From NCBI GenBank assembly GCA_902618175.1, contig CACMZN010000003.1, positions 1-64,000 of the forward strand: 64,000 nt of DNA. Reading direction: 5' to 3'. This document shows, one piece after another, positions 39,684-48,094 of the stretch (positions within the stretch are counted from its first letter, which is position 1; the number at the start of each line of letters is the position of its first letter). A model generated the notes under the pieces. It made no database searches and was not told where the DNA came from. It was given only the letters and a program-made list of their open reading frames with translations. Position numbers and translations under genes: made by a program. This DNA comes from an uncultured Verrucomicrobiota bacterium (GTDB lineage: Bacteria; Verrucomicrobiota; Verrucomicrobiia; Opitutales; Seribacteraceae).

Positions 39684-41855
39684 TTAGTTGATTTTGATTC
39701 TTACCCTCTTGATCTTACCATCAAACGCGAATGATTCCATGTCCTGTCCAACCATGCCGCCCTCATCCCGTCCGACCTGCAAGCCATCAGCGGGCATCTC
39801 CTTGACCAAACCACTCACTTTTCCACTTCCGAGTTTACGATCTTCGGAGTATAGATTCACCATACCTTTGGAATCCAGCTTTGCGGAGACTCTTAATTCC
39901 TTGTTGCCAAGTTTTTCGCTGGCCACCACTTTTTCGACTTTCCCTCCCAATCGAATGGTGAATTGAGCATAGCCCTTATTCATAAACAAGTTCCATCCGT
40001 GAGCATCTCCACCCTGTGCAACGAGGATTCCATCGCCCTGCTTTTCAAGCTGCACTTCCACCTCGAATGTTTTCTTTGCAATCATCGGAGCCACCCCCAT
40101 AGGCAGATTCGCATCGGGTTTTAGGTTGAAGACCTGCTTTTTGCTGAAGTTGTTCTTCTTCCGATTCCATGGCCAAGGTTTTGCCTTGGCCTCGATGGCC
40201 CAGGCTTCCCATCGGTCCGCCATTTCCTTGGTCCGCTCTGGGTGTCTTTCAGAAAGATCATTGAGCTCCGAACGGTCCGCATTCAAGTCATACAACTCCC
40301 AGGCTCCATTGGCTCCCTTGGCCACCAGTTTCCATTTTCCCATTCGAATCGCCCGGTTTCCTTCATGTTCCCAAAAGATTGGGTTTTCGCGGCCAAGTCG
40401 CTTGCCTGAAAATGCAGGTTTTAAAGATACCCCCTGCATCGGGACGATTTTTTGTCCATTCGCTTCCTTTGGGTACTCCGCGAGGCCTAAATCCACACAT
40501 GTTGCCATCAGATCGATCAGGTGAGCGGGTTGATGCTCAAACTTACCACGAAGTTGGGGTGCGATTCCCTTGGGCCAATGAGCGACCAAAGGCGTACCGA
40601 TTCCCCCCTCATGCACCCAATGCTTGTATTCCCGGAAGGGCGTGTTGCTGACGTTTGCCCAGGCCCGTCCGTACCCATGATAGGTGTCGGGGCCGCCCGG
40701 CATGACCCCGGTGCCTTGTTTGATGACCACTCCCTCACGAGTCCTCTTGGGGATCATGTCCATTTGTAAATCGGTTGCCTTCATCGGTTTGAGAACATCG
40801 GGATCCGAGTCTTTGTACTGAATGCCTTCTTTTCGTCCCATACCTTCGGCGCATCCGCCGTTATCGGCAATGAATAGAATCAGGGTATTGTCTATCATTT
40901 CTCTTTTTTCAAGGGCTTCTATCACCCGGCCAAGGCCCTGATCCAAACGGTCGACCATCGCGGCATACACCTCCATCAGACGGATTTCCCACTTCTTGTT
41001 CCTGACTTCGCTCCAAGGCTCCGCATCCCTTGGGGACAATTTCCATTTTGGATCGATCAACCCCATCTCCAGTTGCCTCTGATAGCGGCCTGCACGGATC
41101 ACTTCCCAGCCCGCGTCGTAGCGACCCTTGTATTTTTCAATATCTTCGGGCAAGGCATGCATCGGCCAGTGGGGAGCAGTGTGTGCGATATACAGAAAGA
41201 AGGGATTGTTGCCTTTGTGTTCCGTAATGAAACGGGTCGCGTGGTCATTGATCGCATCGGTGTAGAAAAACTCCTCTGGCTTGTATTCAGGGTCGGCGTA
41301 GGGGGAAATCAAAGTATTCTGCCTAGTCAGGGAATTTGGGTCGAAGAAACTGCCCGCTCCGTGAATCGTCCCGTAGAAACGATCAAATCCCCGTTGCCTC
41401 GGCCAATTGTGTTGGGAGGAACCGGGATGAATCTTTGGGGTTACATGCCATTTTCCGGAAAGATAAGTCGAATACTTCGCCGGTTTCAGAACCTCGGCTA
41501 TGGTTTGCACATCGCTTCCTAGATCTCCCATGTATCCGGGAAGTCCGGTGTCGTTCATCATGTGTCCGATTCCTGCCTGATGTGGGTAAGTGCCGGTCAG
41601 CAGACTTGCGCGGGTGGGGCAACACCGGCCGGTGTTGTAGAACTGAGTGAATCGTAACCCGTTTTCCGCCAACCTGTCGAGATTTGGAGTCTCGATCTCG
41701 CTTCCATAACATCCAATGTCCGACCATCCCATATCGTCTGCCATAACGATGATGATATTCGGTTTGCTTTGTCCCGATGAAAAATGGAATGAGTGGGCTA
41801 GTAAAAGAAATTGAAATAAGGGTCGGTACATTTCGATGCAAGAGATGTTTGGCAT
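39684..41855 (-). CDS. Arylsulfatase (alkaline-phosphatase-like superfamily)
   Basis: KPNIIIVMADDMGWSDIGCYGSEIETPNLDRLA; GRCCPTRASLLTGTYPHQAGIGHM; true start 41855 or 41831, since the listed 41984 start reads through a tRNA. Confidence 0.95.
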   Translation of the reverse strand: MPNISCIEMYRPLFQFLLLAHSFHFSSGQSKPNIIIVMADDMGWSDIGCYGSEIETPNLDRLAENGLRFTQFYNTGRCCPTRASLLTGTYPHQAGIGHMMNDTGLPGYMGDLGSDVQTIAEVLKPAKYSTYLSGKWHVTPKIHPGSSQHNWPRQRGFDRFYGTIHGAGSFFDPNSLTRQNTLISPYADPEYKPEEFFYTDAINDHATRFITEHKGNNPFFLYIAHTAPHWPMHALPEDIEKYKGRYDAGWEVIRAGRYQRQLEMGLIDPKWKLSPRDAEPWSEVRNKKWEIRLMEVYAAMVDRLDQGLGRVIEALEKREMIDNTLILFIADNGGCAEGMGRKEGIQYKDSDPDVLKPMKATDLQMDMIPKRTREGVVIKQGTGVMPGGPDTYHGYGRAWANVSNTPFREYKHWVHEGGIGTPLVAHWPKGIAPQLRGKFEHQPAHLIDLMATCVDLGLAEYPKEANGQKIVPMQGVSLKPAFSGKRLGRENPIFWEHEGNRAIRMGKWKLVAKGANGAWELYDLNADRSELNDLSERHPERTKEMADRWEAWAIEAKAKPWPWNRKKNNFSKKQVFNLKPDANLPMGVAPMIAKKTFEVEVQLEKQGDGILVAQGGDAHGWNLFMNKGYAQFTIRLGGKVEKVVASEKLGNKELRVSAKLDSKGMVNLYSEDRKLGSGKVSGLVKEMPADGLQVGRDEGGMVGQDMESFAFDGKIKRVRIKIN

Positions 41856-41908
41856 TTTTGCTTGCTCGAAGGGGTGGAAGTCAATACTTATCCCAACTTC
41901 CAAGGATG

Positions 41909-41983
41909 GGCGCGGTAGCCAAGTGGTAAGGCCGGGGACTGCAAATCCTCTATTCGCCGGTTCGATTCCGGCCCGCGCCTCCA
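41909..41983 (+). tRNA. tRNA-Cys (anticodon GCA), CCA encoded
   Basis: GGCGCGG/CCGCGCC acceptor stem; GGGGA-CTGCAAA-TCCTC anticodon arm; GCCGG-TTCGATT-CCGGC T arm; TCCA end. Confidence 0.97.
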
Positions 41984-41996
41984 ATCTTTAAACAAA

Positions 41997-42097
41997 TTAC
42001 CTGAGTGGAATAAACAACATACATTTGCCTAATTGGTCAGGCAATTGTAGCTATTCTTAAAAAAAAGCACTGAAACTCAATCAGTGAACTCAGGTAA
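41997..42097 (+). other. Candidate structured element (three-way-junction-like inverted repeats)
   Basis: 10-bp outer pair TTACCTGAGT (41997-42006)/ACTCAGGTAA (42088-42097) enclosing hairpins TTGCCT/AGGCAA (42025-42044) and CACTGA/TCAGTG (42068-42086). Confidence 0.4.
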
Positions 42098-42164
42098 ATG
42101 ATCGATGTCCTCTTCGTCAATTTGAAAATAAGTCATGCCATTAGAACGAAATTTTTTTTTTACT

Positions 42165-42212
42165 GGATCACATTATCTCCAGGTTTGCAGTAATTTTGTT
42201 GGTCTGTGATCC
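42165..42212 (+). promoter_or_regulatory. Inverted repeat upstream of ABC operon
   Basis: Perfect 8-bp GGATCACA (42165-42172)/TGTGATCC (42205-42212), 35 nt before the ATG at 42248. Confidence 0.3.
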
Positions 42213-42247
42213 TTGTAGTTTTGGGTGTCAGACGATAGAGACATGAT

Positions 42248-42946
42248 ATGTTCGATAAAACAGTCACTGACAATTATCACGACAAAATTGCCCTTCAAGT
42301 TAGGGAAGCAAGAAAAGACTTCGGCAAGGTGCCTGTTTTGAAAGGAATCAACCTTGAAATACAGGTAGGTGAAAGGGTCGCTCTTATGGGTCCGAGCGGA
42401 AGTGGCAAATCTACCTTGTTGAACTGTATTTGCGGAATCGAACCACTCGATTCAGGGGAAATCTCTTTGGGAGGAAACTCCCTAAGTAATTTATCTAATC
42501 ACGAATTAGACAAACTGAGACGCGAAAAAATCGGTTATGTCTTTCAATCTTTTCATCTCCTTCCAACACTTAGTGCATTTGAGAACATTGAATTTTCGGC
42601 TCAGCTGGTCGGTATTAAAAAAAATCAACGGCTCGAGTTGGTAAGTCACTTGCTCGAACGAGTGGGTCTAAGCAATCGGGCAAGTCATTTTCCCGATGCT
42701 CTAAGTGGAGGAGAGCGACAGAGGGTTGCCTTGGCTCGAGCGCTAATTCACAAACCTCGGTTGATTCTTGCAGACGAACCAACTGGAAGTCTGGACACTG
42801 CCAATGGCAATCAAGTGCTTGAACTGTTGAAAAGTTTGTCCGAAGAACATGGGGTATCACTTCTCTTAGTTACTCATGATCATACTTCGACTCAAATTTG
42901 TGATCGTGTGATTACCATGAAGGATGGAAATTTGGAAATTTTTTGA
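42248..42946 (+). CDS. ABC transporter ATPase (LolD/MacB type)
   Basis: MGPSGSGKSTLLNCICGIE; LSGGERQRVALARALIHKPRLILADEPTGSLD. Confidence 0.95.
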   Translation: MFDKTVTDNYHDKIALQVREARKDFGKVPVLKGINLEIQVGERVALMGPSGSGKSTLLNCICGIEPLDSGEISLGGNSLSNLSNHELDKLRREKIGYVFQSFHLLPTLSAFENIEFSAQLVGIKKNQRLELVSHLLERVGLSNRASHFPDALSGGERQRVALARALIHKPRLILADEPTGSLDTANGNQVLELLKSLSEEHGVSLLLVTHDHTSTQICDRVITMKDGNLEIF

Positions 42947-45535
42947 ATGAAACGGTTGCCAACGGTCTTCAAACTTCTCTGGCTTCTTTTTTCCATCACG
43001 ACTTTTCGTCATTTTCGAGCTAAGGTAGGACATTATTTCTTACTGGTCGCGATTGTTGCTGTCGGAGTGGGAGCGTTCAATGGTATAAGACAGGCGAGTC
43101 GTGCAGCATCCGCCAATTTCGGTCTCTTCAATCAAGCGGTTTCCGGAAGAAGTGACTTTTTAATTGAGTCACCCTCTCAACGCATTCTTGAATCTAGCCT
43201 TCTGGACTTGCAAATCCTAAACGAAGATCCTGACTGGCATCTGGTTCCAGTAATCGAGGGGTCGATTACCACTCTTGGAGAAGATAAAAATCCTGAAAAG
43301 CAAATCCGTTTGATTGGTCTGGATTTGCTGGCTTTGGGAAACTTGCCGAATGTCCTTGAACAAAATCTCGAATTTGCTGAAAAAGACGACAAGTGGCACG
43401 AATGGCTTGGTAGTGAGCGAGATGTTTGGATCGGTCGGAAAGGAGCAGAAGCTCTGGGTGCCCAAGTGGGAGATGAGATTCCCATCCTTGCCAGTGGAAG
43501 AAGAATGAAAATGAAAATTCGCATGATTCTTGATGATCCAGATGGGAACTTACCCGAGGATTTAGCCTTAGGAGACATACCAACCATTCAAAATCTACTT
43601 AGTCGGAAAGGTGAAATCAACCGAGTCGAAGTTATCCTCGATCAAATCGAGAAAAGAGAAGATCTCGAATATTTGAAGAAAATTGAGAATCGCTTGGCTG
43701 CCGTTCTTCCAAAGGAATTAATTCTTGGACCTACGGAAAATCGAGCGGCTGAACGTGCGGCGATGACTGCCGCATTCCGTCTCAACCTTTCAATTCTTTC
43801 TCTGATTGCCATTCTTGTTGGAGCGTATTTGATTCTGCAAGCTTTGGATGCCGCAGTTGTTCGAAGAAGAGTTGAAATTGCTACCTTGCGGTCTTTGGGA
43901 ATCGACCGATCAATCCTTTTTTTGGCTTATTTGCTTGAAGCTTTGCTTTTGGGTCTATTGGGATCGATCGCAGGGATCGGTGTTGGATATCTGCTTGCCT
44001 TTGCTTCCGTAGGTATGCTCGCTGATACGGTTAACGCACTTTACTTTTCCACCTCAATCGAAGCCTTGACCATAACTTCTCTTGATTTGGGAATCGGAAT
44101 CGGATTGGGTCTGGTTTTTAGTTTTCTCGCGGGATGGCTTCCGGCTCGAGACGCTACTCAAACCCCTCCTGCTCAAATACTTGCCAGAGGGGACTGGTCG
44201 CCGGGCTTTTCTTTGTTGAAAAATCCTAAGATTGGTCTGTCTCTGATAGCAGTGGGCATTCTAAGTCTTCTTTTACCCCCCTTTGTGATGGAGGGTGGAT
44301 CAAACATGCCACTTGGAGGATTCATTGCAGCAGGTTGTTGGATACTTGGTCTTGCTTTTCTTTCCGGTCATTTTCTCGTCCTGATTGCTGGTTGGATGCG
44401 TCCTTTATGCATTACTCCGTCTTCGCGTCTGGCATGCAGTCGACTGCAAGACGGGTCCAGTCGTCATCGCTTGGCAGTTGCCGGATTGGTCGTGGCAGTC
44501 GGGATGGTTACTGGAATGTTTCAGATGATCGATAGTTTTCGGGGAACTATTCAGGAATGGTTCGAAGTTCGTTTCCAAGCTGATCTTTACGTTTCCGAGC
44601 GTGGAGTCACCGGTGCTGGCAATCTGAACGGAATTGATCCCGAATTGATGGATGAATTACTCAGTGATTCAACGATTCGTTTTGCCGACGTCATGCATTT
44701 GTGCTACGCGAAACCCAAAACAGGTATTACAATTCTTGCCGGAGTGGACCTTGATGCTTGGAATGACCGCGTTCAGCAAATCTGGCTGAAACCACCGGGC
44801 TCGCTTAAATCACGAGAGGGAGTGGAGCCTGCCTTGATCAGCGAAGCATTCGCAAGACGATTCGATTTGCTGGAAGGAGGGGTGATGGAATTGGACTTGC
44901 CAAGTGGTCGAAAGTCGATTTCCCCTTATGGAATTTTTTCCGACTACGGGAACGAATTCGGTACTGCAGCGATTGATTCAGAAACTTGGAAATCCTGGAC
45001 CGGATCTCGTCGTCCGGTAAACGCAAGTTTGTACTTAAAAGATGAATTCGAAGTCAATGCAGCGCGGGATCGCTTGCGTGTTGCTTTTCCAGGTTTGGAT
45101 GTTCGTAACGGAAAAGAACTGAGGGAAGTGGCGCTTGGTATTTTTGAACAAACATTTAAGGCAACCGATGCACTCAGCCTCATTGGACTTGCCGTTGCCT
45201 TTGCAGGGTTACTTTTGGGTTTGCTTTCTATTTTTGATGAATCAAATCGTACTTGGCAAACTCTTCGCCATCTTGGATTTTCAACCCGACAATTCCTTTG
45301 GTCAGCGAGTTTTGAAGGAGCTGGCATCGGATTGACTGCTTGGGTAAGTGGCAGCATTGCCGGTCTTGCCATGGGATGGCTTTTGGTTCATGTAATAAAT
45401 GTTCAATCTTTCGGTTGGACTTTGATATGGAACATACCCATTGGTGAGTTTTTACTTTTTGGAATTCTCCTGATTGGAGTGGGATTTTTTTCCGGTTTCA
45501 TATCTGCAAACTACTGGAATTTTCGAAGAAAATGA
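42947..45535 (+). CDS. ABC transporter permease, FtsX/MacB-like (two FtsX domains)
   Basis: 862 aa; VVRRRVEIATLRSLGIDRSILFLAYLLEALLLGLLGSIAGIGVGY; second ...TLRHLGFSTRQFLWSASFEGAGIGL near the C-terminus. Confidence 0.9.
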   Translation: MKRLPTVFKLLWLLFSITTFRHFRAKVGHYFLLVAIVAVGVGAFNGIRQASRAASANFGLFNQAVSGRSDFLIESPSQRILESSLLDLQILNEDPDWHLVPVIEGSITTLGEDKNPEKQIRLIGLDLLALGNLPNVLEQNLEFAEKDDKWHEWLGSERDVWIGRKGAEALGAQVGDEIPILASGRRMKMKIRMILDDPDGNLPEDLALGDIPTIQNLLSRKGEINRVEVILDQIEKREDLEYLKKIENRLAAVLPKELILGPTENRAAERAAMTAAFRLNLSILSLIAILVGAYLILQALDAAVVRRRVEIATLRSLGIDRSILFLAYLLEALLLGLLGSIAGIGVGYLLAFASVGMLADTVNALYFSTSIEALTITSLDLGIGIGLGLVFSFLAGWLPARDATQTPPAQILARGDWSPGFSLLKNPKIGLSLIAVGILSLLLPPFVMEGGSNMPLGGFIAAGCWILGLAFLSGHFLVLIAGWMRPLCITPSSRLACSRLQDGSSRHRLAVAGLVVAVGMVTGMFQMIDSFRGTIQEWFEVRFQADLYVSERGVTGAGNLNGIDPELMDELLSDSTIRFADVMHLCYAKPKTGITILAGVDLDAWNDRVQQIWLKPPGSLKSREGVEPALISEAFARRFDLLEGGVMELDLPSGRKSISPYGIFSDYGNEFGTAAIDSETWKSWTGSRRPVNASLYLKDEFEVNAARDRLRVAFPGLDVRNGKELREVALGIFEQTFKATDALSLIGLAVAFAGLLLGLLSIFDESNRTWQTLRHLGFSTRQFLWSASFEGAGIGLTAWVSGSIAGLAMGWLLVHVINVQSFGWTLIWNIPIGEFLLFGILLIGVGFFSGFISANYWNFRRK

Positions 45536-46662
45536 AATTTATTCCTTTTATGTTTTTGCTCATACATCTTTTTTCCCATGGAGAATGGATCCAACCACCT
45601 CTTCGAACCTCTACCGGCTTTCGGGTTCCTTCACCAGATCATTATCCGAACTTTCCTCGCGATCATGGAGCTCATCGCGAATATGCTTTGGAATGGTGGT
45701 ACTGGATTGGTCATCTGCGATCCGTTGAAGACAAGAGGGAGTTTGGTTTTCAAGCGACTGTTTTCAGAGTTGCTGGTGACCCTACTGATGCCAACAAACT
45801 TGAAACCAGCTTGTTTGGCAGTCGGCAACTACATCTTGCTCACTCTGCTCTGAGCGATTTGAACTCTGGAGAATACATTCATTGTGAACGAATTTTGCGT
45901 GAGGGTTGGCAGGCTAAGGTTTCAACAAAGACATTGTCGATGAAGGTGGGTGGCATCGAAGCCGGACTGCTTACGAAGAAGGAAGGCCATAAAATTTCGG
46001 TTCGCTATCCAAATGGAGCAGTTCTACGGCTTGCTCTTATTCCATCCAAGCCATTGGTTCGTTTTGGAGATCGTGGACTAAGCAGAAAAGGAAGCGAACC
46101 AGCCTCCGTCAGCTGGTATTGGACCTACACTCGTCTAGAGGCCAAGGGAACACTTTTTTATCGGGGTGTGGAAAGAAAAGTGGAAGGTCTGGCTTGGATG
46201 GATCACGAAATTTCATCCAGTCAATTGGGTAAGGGTCTGGTCGGATGGGATTGGACTTGTATGCACTTGAACGATGGGACTGAACTCAAAGCGTATCGTC
46301 TTCGAACGGAGGAGGGCAGTTGCGATCCATGGTCTGCAGTGTATTGGATTAACTCCGACGGATCGACAACATCCGTAAAGTCGGAGAATTTTAATTGGCT
46401 CACTGAAAAGTTTTGGAAAAGCCCCAAAACAAAACTCGAATATCCAACTTCAGTCAAAATTATCGTACGCCATCCCACTCGTGGAGTATGTACTTACCGG
46501 ATTAGACCTCTTATTGAAAATCAGGAATTCCATGGAAATCGTGCAGATAATGCTTATTGGGAAGGGGCTTGCGAAGTACTGGATTCTACTAACAAAAGAA
46601 TTGGTAAAGCATATCTTGAACTAGCTGGCTATGGAGGTGGGTTGGGAGCCAGACTCAACTAG
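45532..46662 (+). CDS. Secreted lipocalin-like hydrolase (AttH/CrtC-type lipocalin superfamily)
   Basis: PRDHGAHREYALEWWYWIGHLRS...GLAWMDHEISSSQLGKGLVGWDWTCMHLNDGTELKAYRLR; ATGA coupling to the permease gene. Confidence 0.85.
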   Translation: MKFIPFMFLLIHLFSHGEWIQPPLRTSTGFRVPSPDHYPNFPRDHGAHREYALEWWYWIGHLRSVEDKREFGFQATVFRVAGDPTDANKLETSLFGSRQLHLAHSALSDLNSGEYIHCERILREGWQAKVSTKTLSMKVGGIEAGLLTKKEGHKISVRYPNGAVLRLALIPSKPLVRFGDRGLSRKGSEPASVSWYWTYTRLEAKGTLFYRGVERKVEGLAWMDHEISSSQLGKGLVGWDWTCMHLNDGTELKAYRLRTEEGSCDPWSAVYWINSDGSTTSVKSENFNWLTEKFWKSPKTKLEYPTSVKIIVRHPTRGVCTYRIRPLIENQEFHGNRADNAYWEGACEVLDSTNKRIGKAYLELAGYGGGLGARLN

Positions 46663-47240
46663 ATTCGCTTTTTCGCTGCAATAAGTTTTGGAACCCAATG
46701 CAATGGGCGAACCCGTTTTCAAAAACATCAAATTAGATATATTAAAAAACACTCGCAGTTATTGAAAAGCGCTTTTTTTTAATTTTACTAACATGAGAAA
46801 ATTTTCGAATAACTGAAGTTTATTCCACTGCAGGTTATGAGACCAAATTAGGAATCAATTTGACCATACATAAAATATTGTTTATCAGATAGATAAGTTT
46901 CAAAGGTATGTTTATGTCTTTATTTGCGGACTGAAAATATTTCACACGAGAGTTCAATAATTTTCCGATATAGGCTATAGAATGAAATCCTGTGATAAAA
47001 ATCTCATGAAATTTAAATTTTGACAAGCAATGCAAAAACAAGATGATTTGAACTGTTTGACATGCTACCCCATAATTTTGCAATACTTCGTACCTTGGCG
47101 AAAGGTCTTTCTCATTTAAGACGATTACCCTACCAATGAGTTTTCACCATGCAAATTCTCTTTCCTTCAATCCGTACTGCCCCGTTTTCGAAACAGAATG
47201 GGTACAAACTGAAAGAAACTAACCACAGAAATATATCACC

Positions 47241-48071
47241 GTGAAAATAAAATCCACCTATCTCCTAATCCTCACCCTAATGCTTTCCCCGCTCTTAGCG
47301 TTTGGGGACAATCACGACGCTGACGCATCGGCTGTTGCAGCAATGAGTTACGACGGTTCTCTGGACCCCAATGATTTCGTTGGCATCAGCTTCTGGCTTG
47401 CCACCGCGATCATGCTTACGGCAACCGTTTTCTTCTTCATTGAACGCGACCGAGTCAAAGGCAAGTGGAAAACTTCTCTCTCCGTTGCAGGGTTAGTTAC
47501 GGGTATTGCTTTCTGGCACTACTTGTATATGCGTGACGTCTGGGTGAATACAGGCGAAAGCCCGACCGTATTCCGTTACATCGACTGGTTGATTACCGTA
47601 CCTTTGCAGATTGTGGAATTTTACCTCATTTTGGCCGCAGTTACCATGGTGAAGGCCGATCTTTTTTGGAAATTGCTTATTGCATCTCTTGTTATGCTCA
47701 TTGGAGGCTACATGGGTGAAGCAGGATACATGGAACCAAATCCCGCTTTTGTCATAGGCATGGCAGGATGGTTCTATATCATTTGGCAAATTTTCAAGGG
47801 TGATGCCGCGCAGATTAACGAAGCTAGCGGTAATCCTAACTCTCAGATGGCGTTTAAAACCATCCGCAACATCGTGACATTTGGATGGGCGATCTATCCT
47901 CTTGGCTATTTCTTGGGTTACATACAAGGCGACGGACCTATGAGTCCCGAAAACCTTGCCAATCTGAATATTATTTACAACCTCGCCGATTTAATTAACA
48001 AAGCGGCTTTTGGATTGGCAATTTGGGTTGCTGCTACTAATGACAGCGAAACCGAGCAGCCACAGTCTTAA
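47241..48071 (+). CDS. Proteorhodopsin-type light-driven proton pump, predicted blue-absorbing
   Basis: FRYIDWLITVPLQIVEFYLIL: D115/T119/E126 (= D97/T101/E108 of green PR) and Q123 (= 105); helix G LADLINKAAFG with Schiff-base Lys; GTG start with signal peptide. Confidence 0.97.
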   Translation: MKIKSTYLLILTLMLSPLLAFGDNHDADASAVAAMSYDGSLDPNDFVGISFWLATAIMLTATVFFFIERDRVKGKWKTSLSVAGLVTGIAFWHYLYMRDVWVNTGESPTVFRYIDWLITVPLQIVEFYLILAAVTMVKADLFWKLLIASLVMLIGGYMGEAGYMEPNPAFVIGMAGWFYIIWQIFKGDAAQINEASGNPNSQMAFKTIRNIVTFGWAIYPLGYFLGYIQGDGPMSPENLANLNIIYNLADLINKAAFGLAIWVAATNDSETEQPQS

Positions 48072-48094
48072 GGCTTAACCACGGCAGGTTCTTG

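Noticed and set aside
41856-41984. N-terminal extension MEARAGIEPANRGFAVPGLTTWLPRPS of the sulfatase ORF
   Set aside because: It is the antisense translation of tRNA-Cys (a familiar spurious peptide); true start is 41855 or 41831.
47020-47048. TTGACA as a sigma70 -35 box for proteorhodopsin
   Set aside because: No convincing -10 at 16-18 nt and ~190 nt from the GTG start; too weak to report.
46835-47083. 82-aa minus-strand ORF upstream of proteorhodopsin
   Set aside because: AT-rich, no recognisable motif, poor coding character; likely spurious.
47111-47144. CTCATT/AATGAG inverted repeat followed by TTTT upstream of proteorhodopsin
   Set aside because: Short AT-rich stem with long loop; expected by chance.
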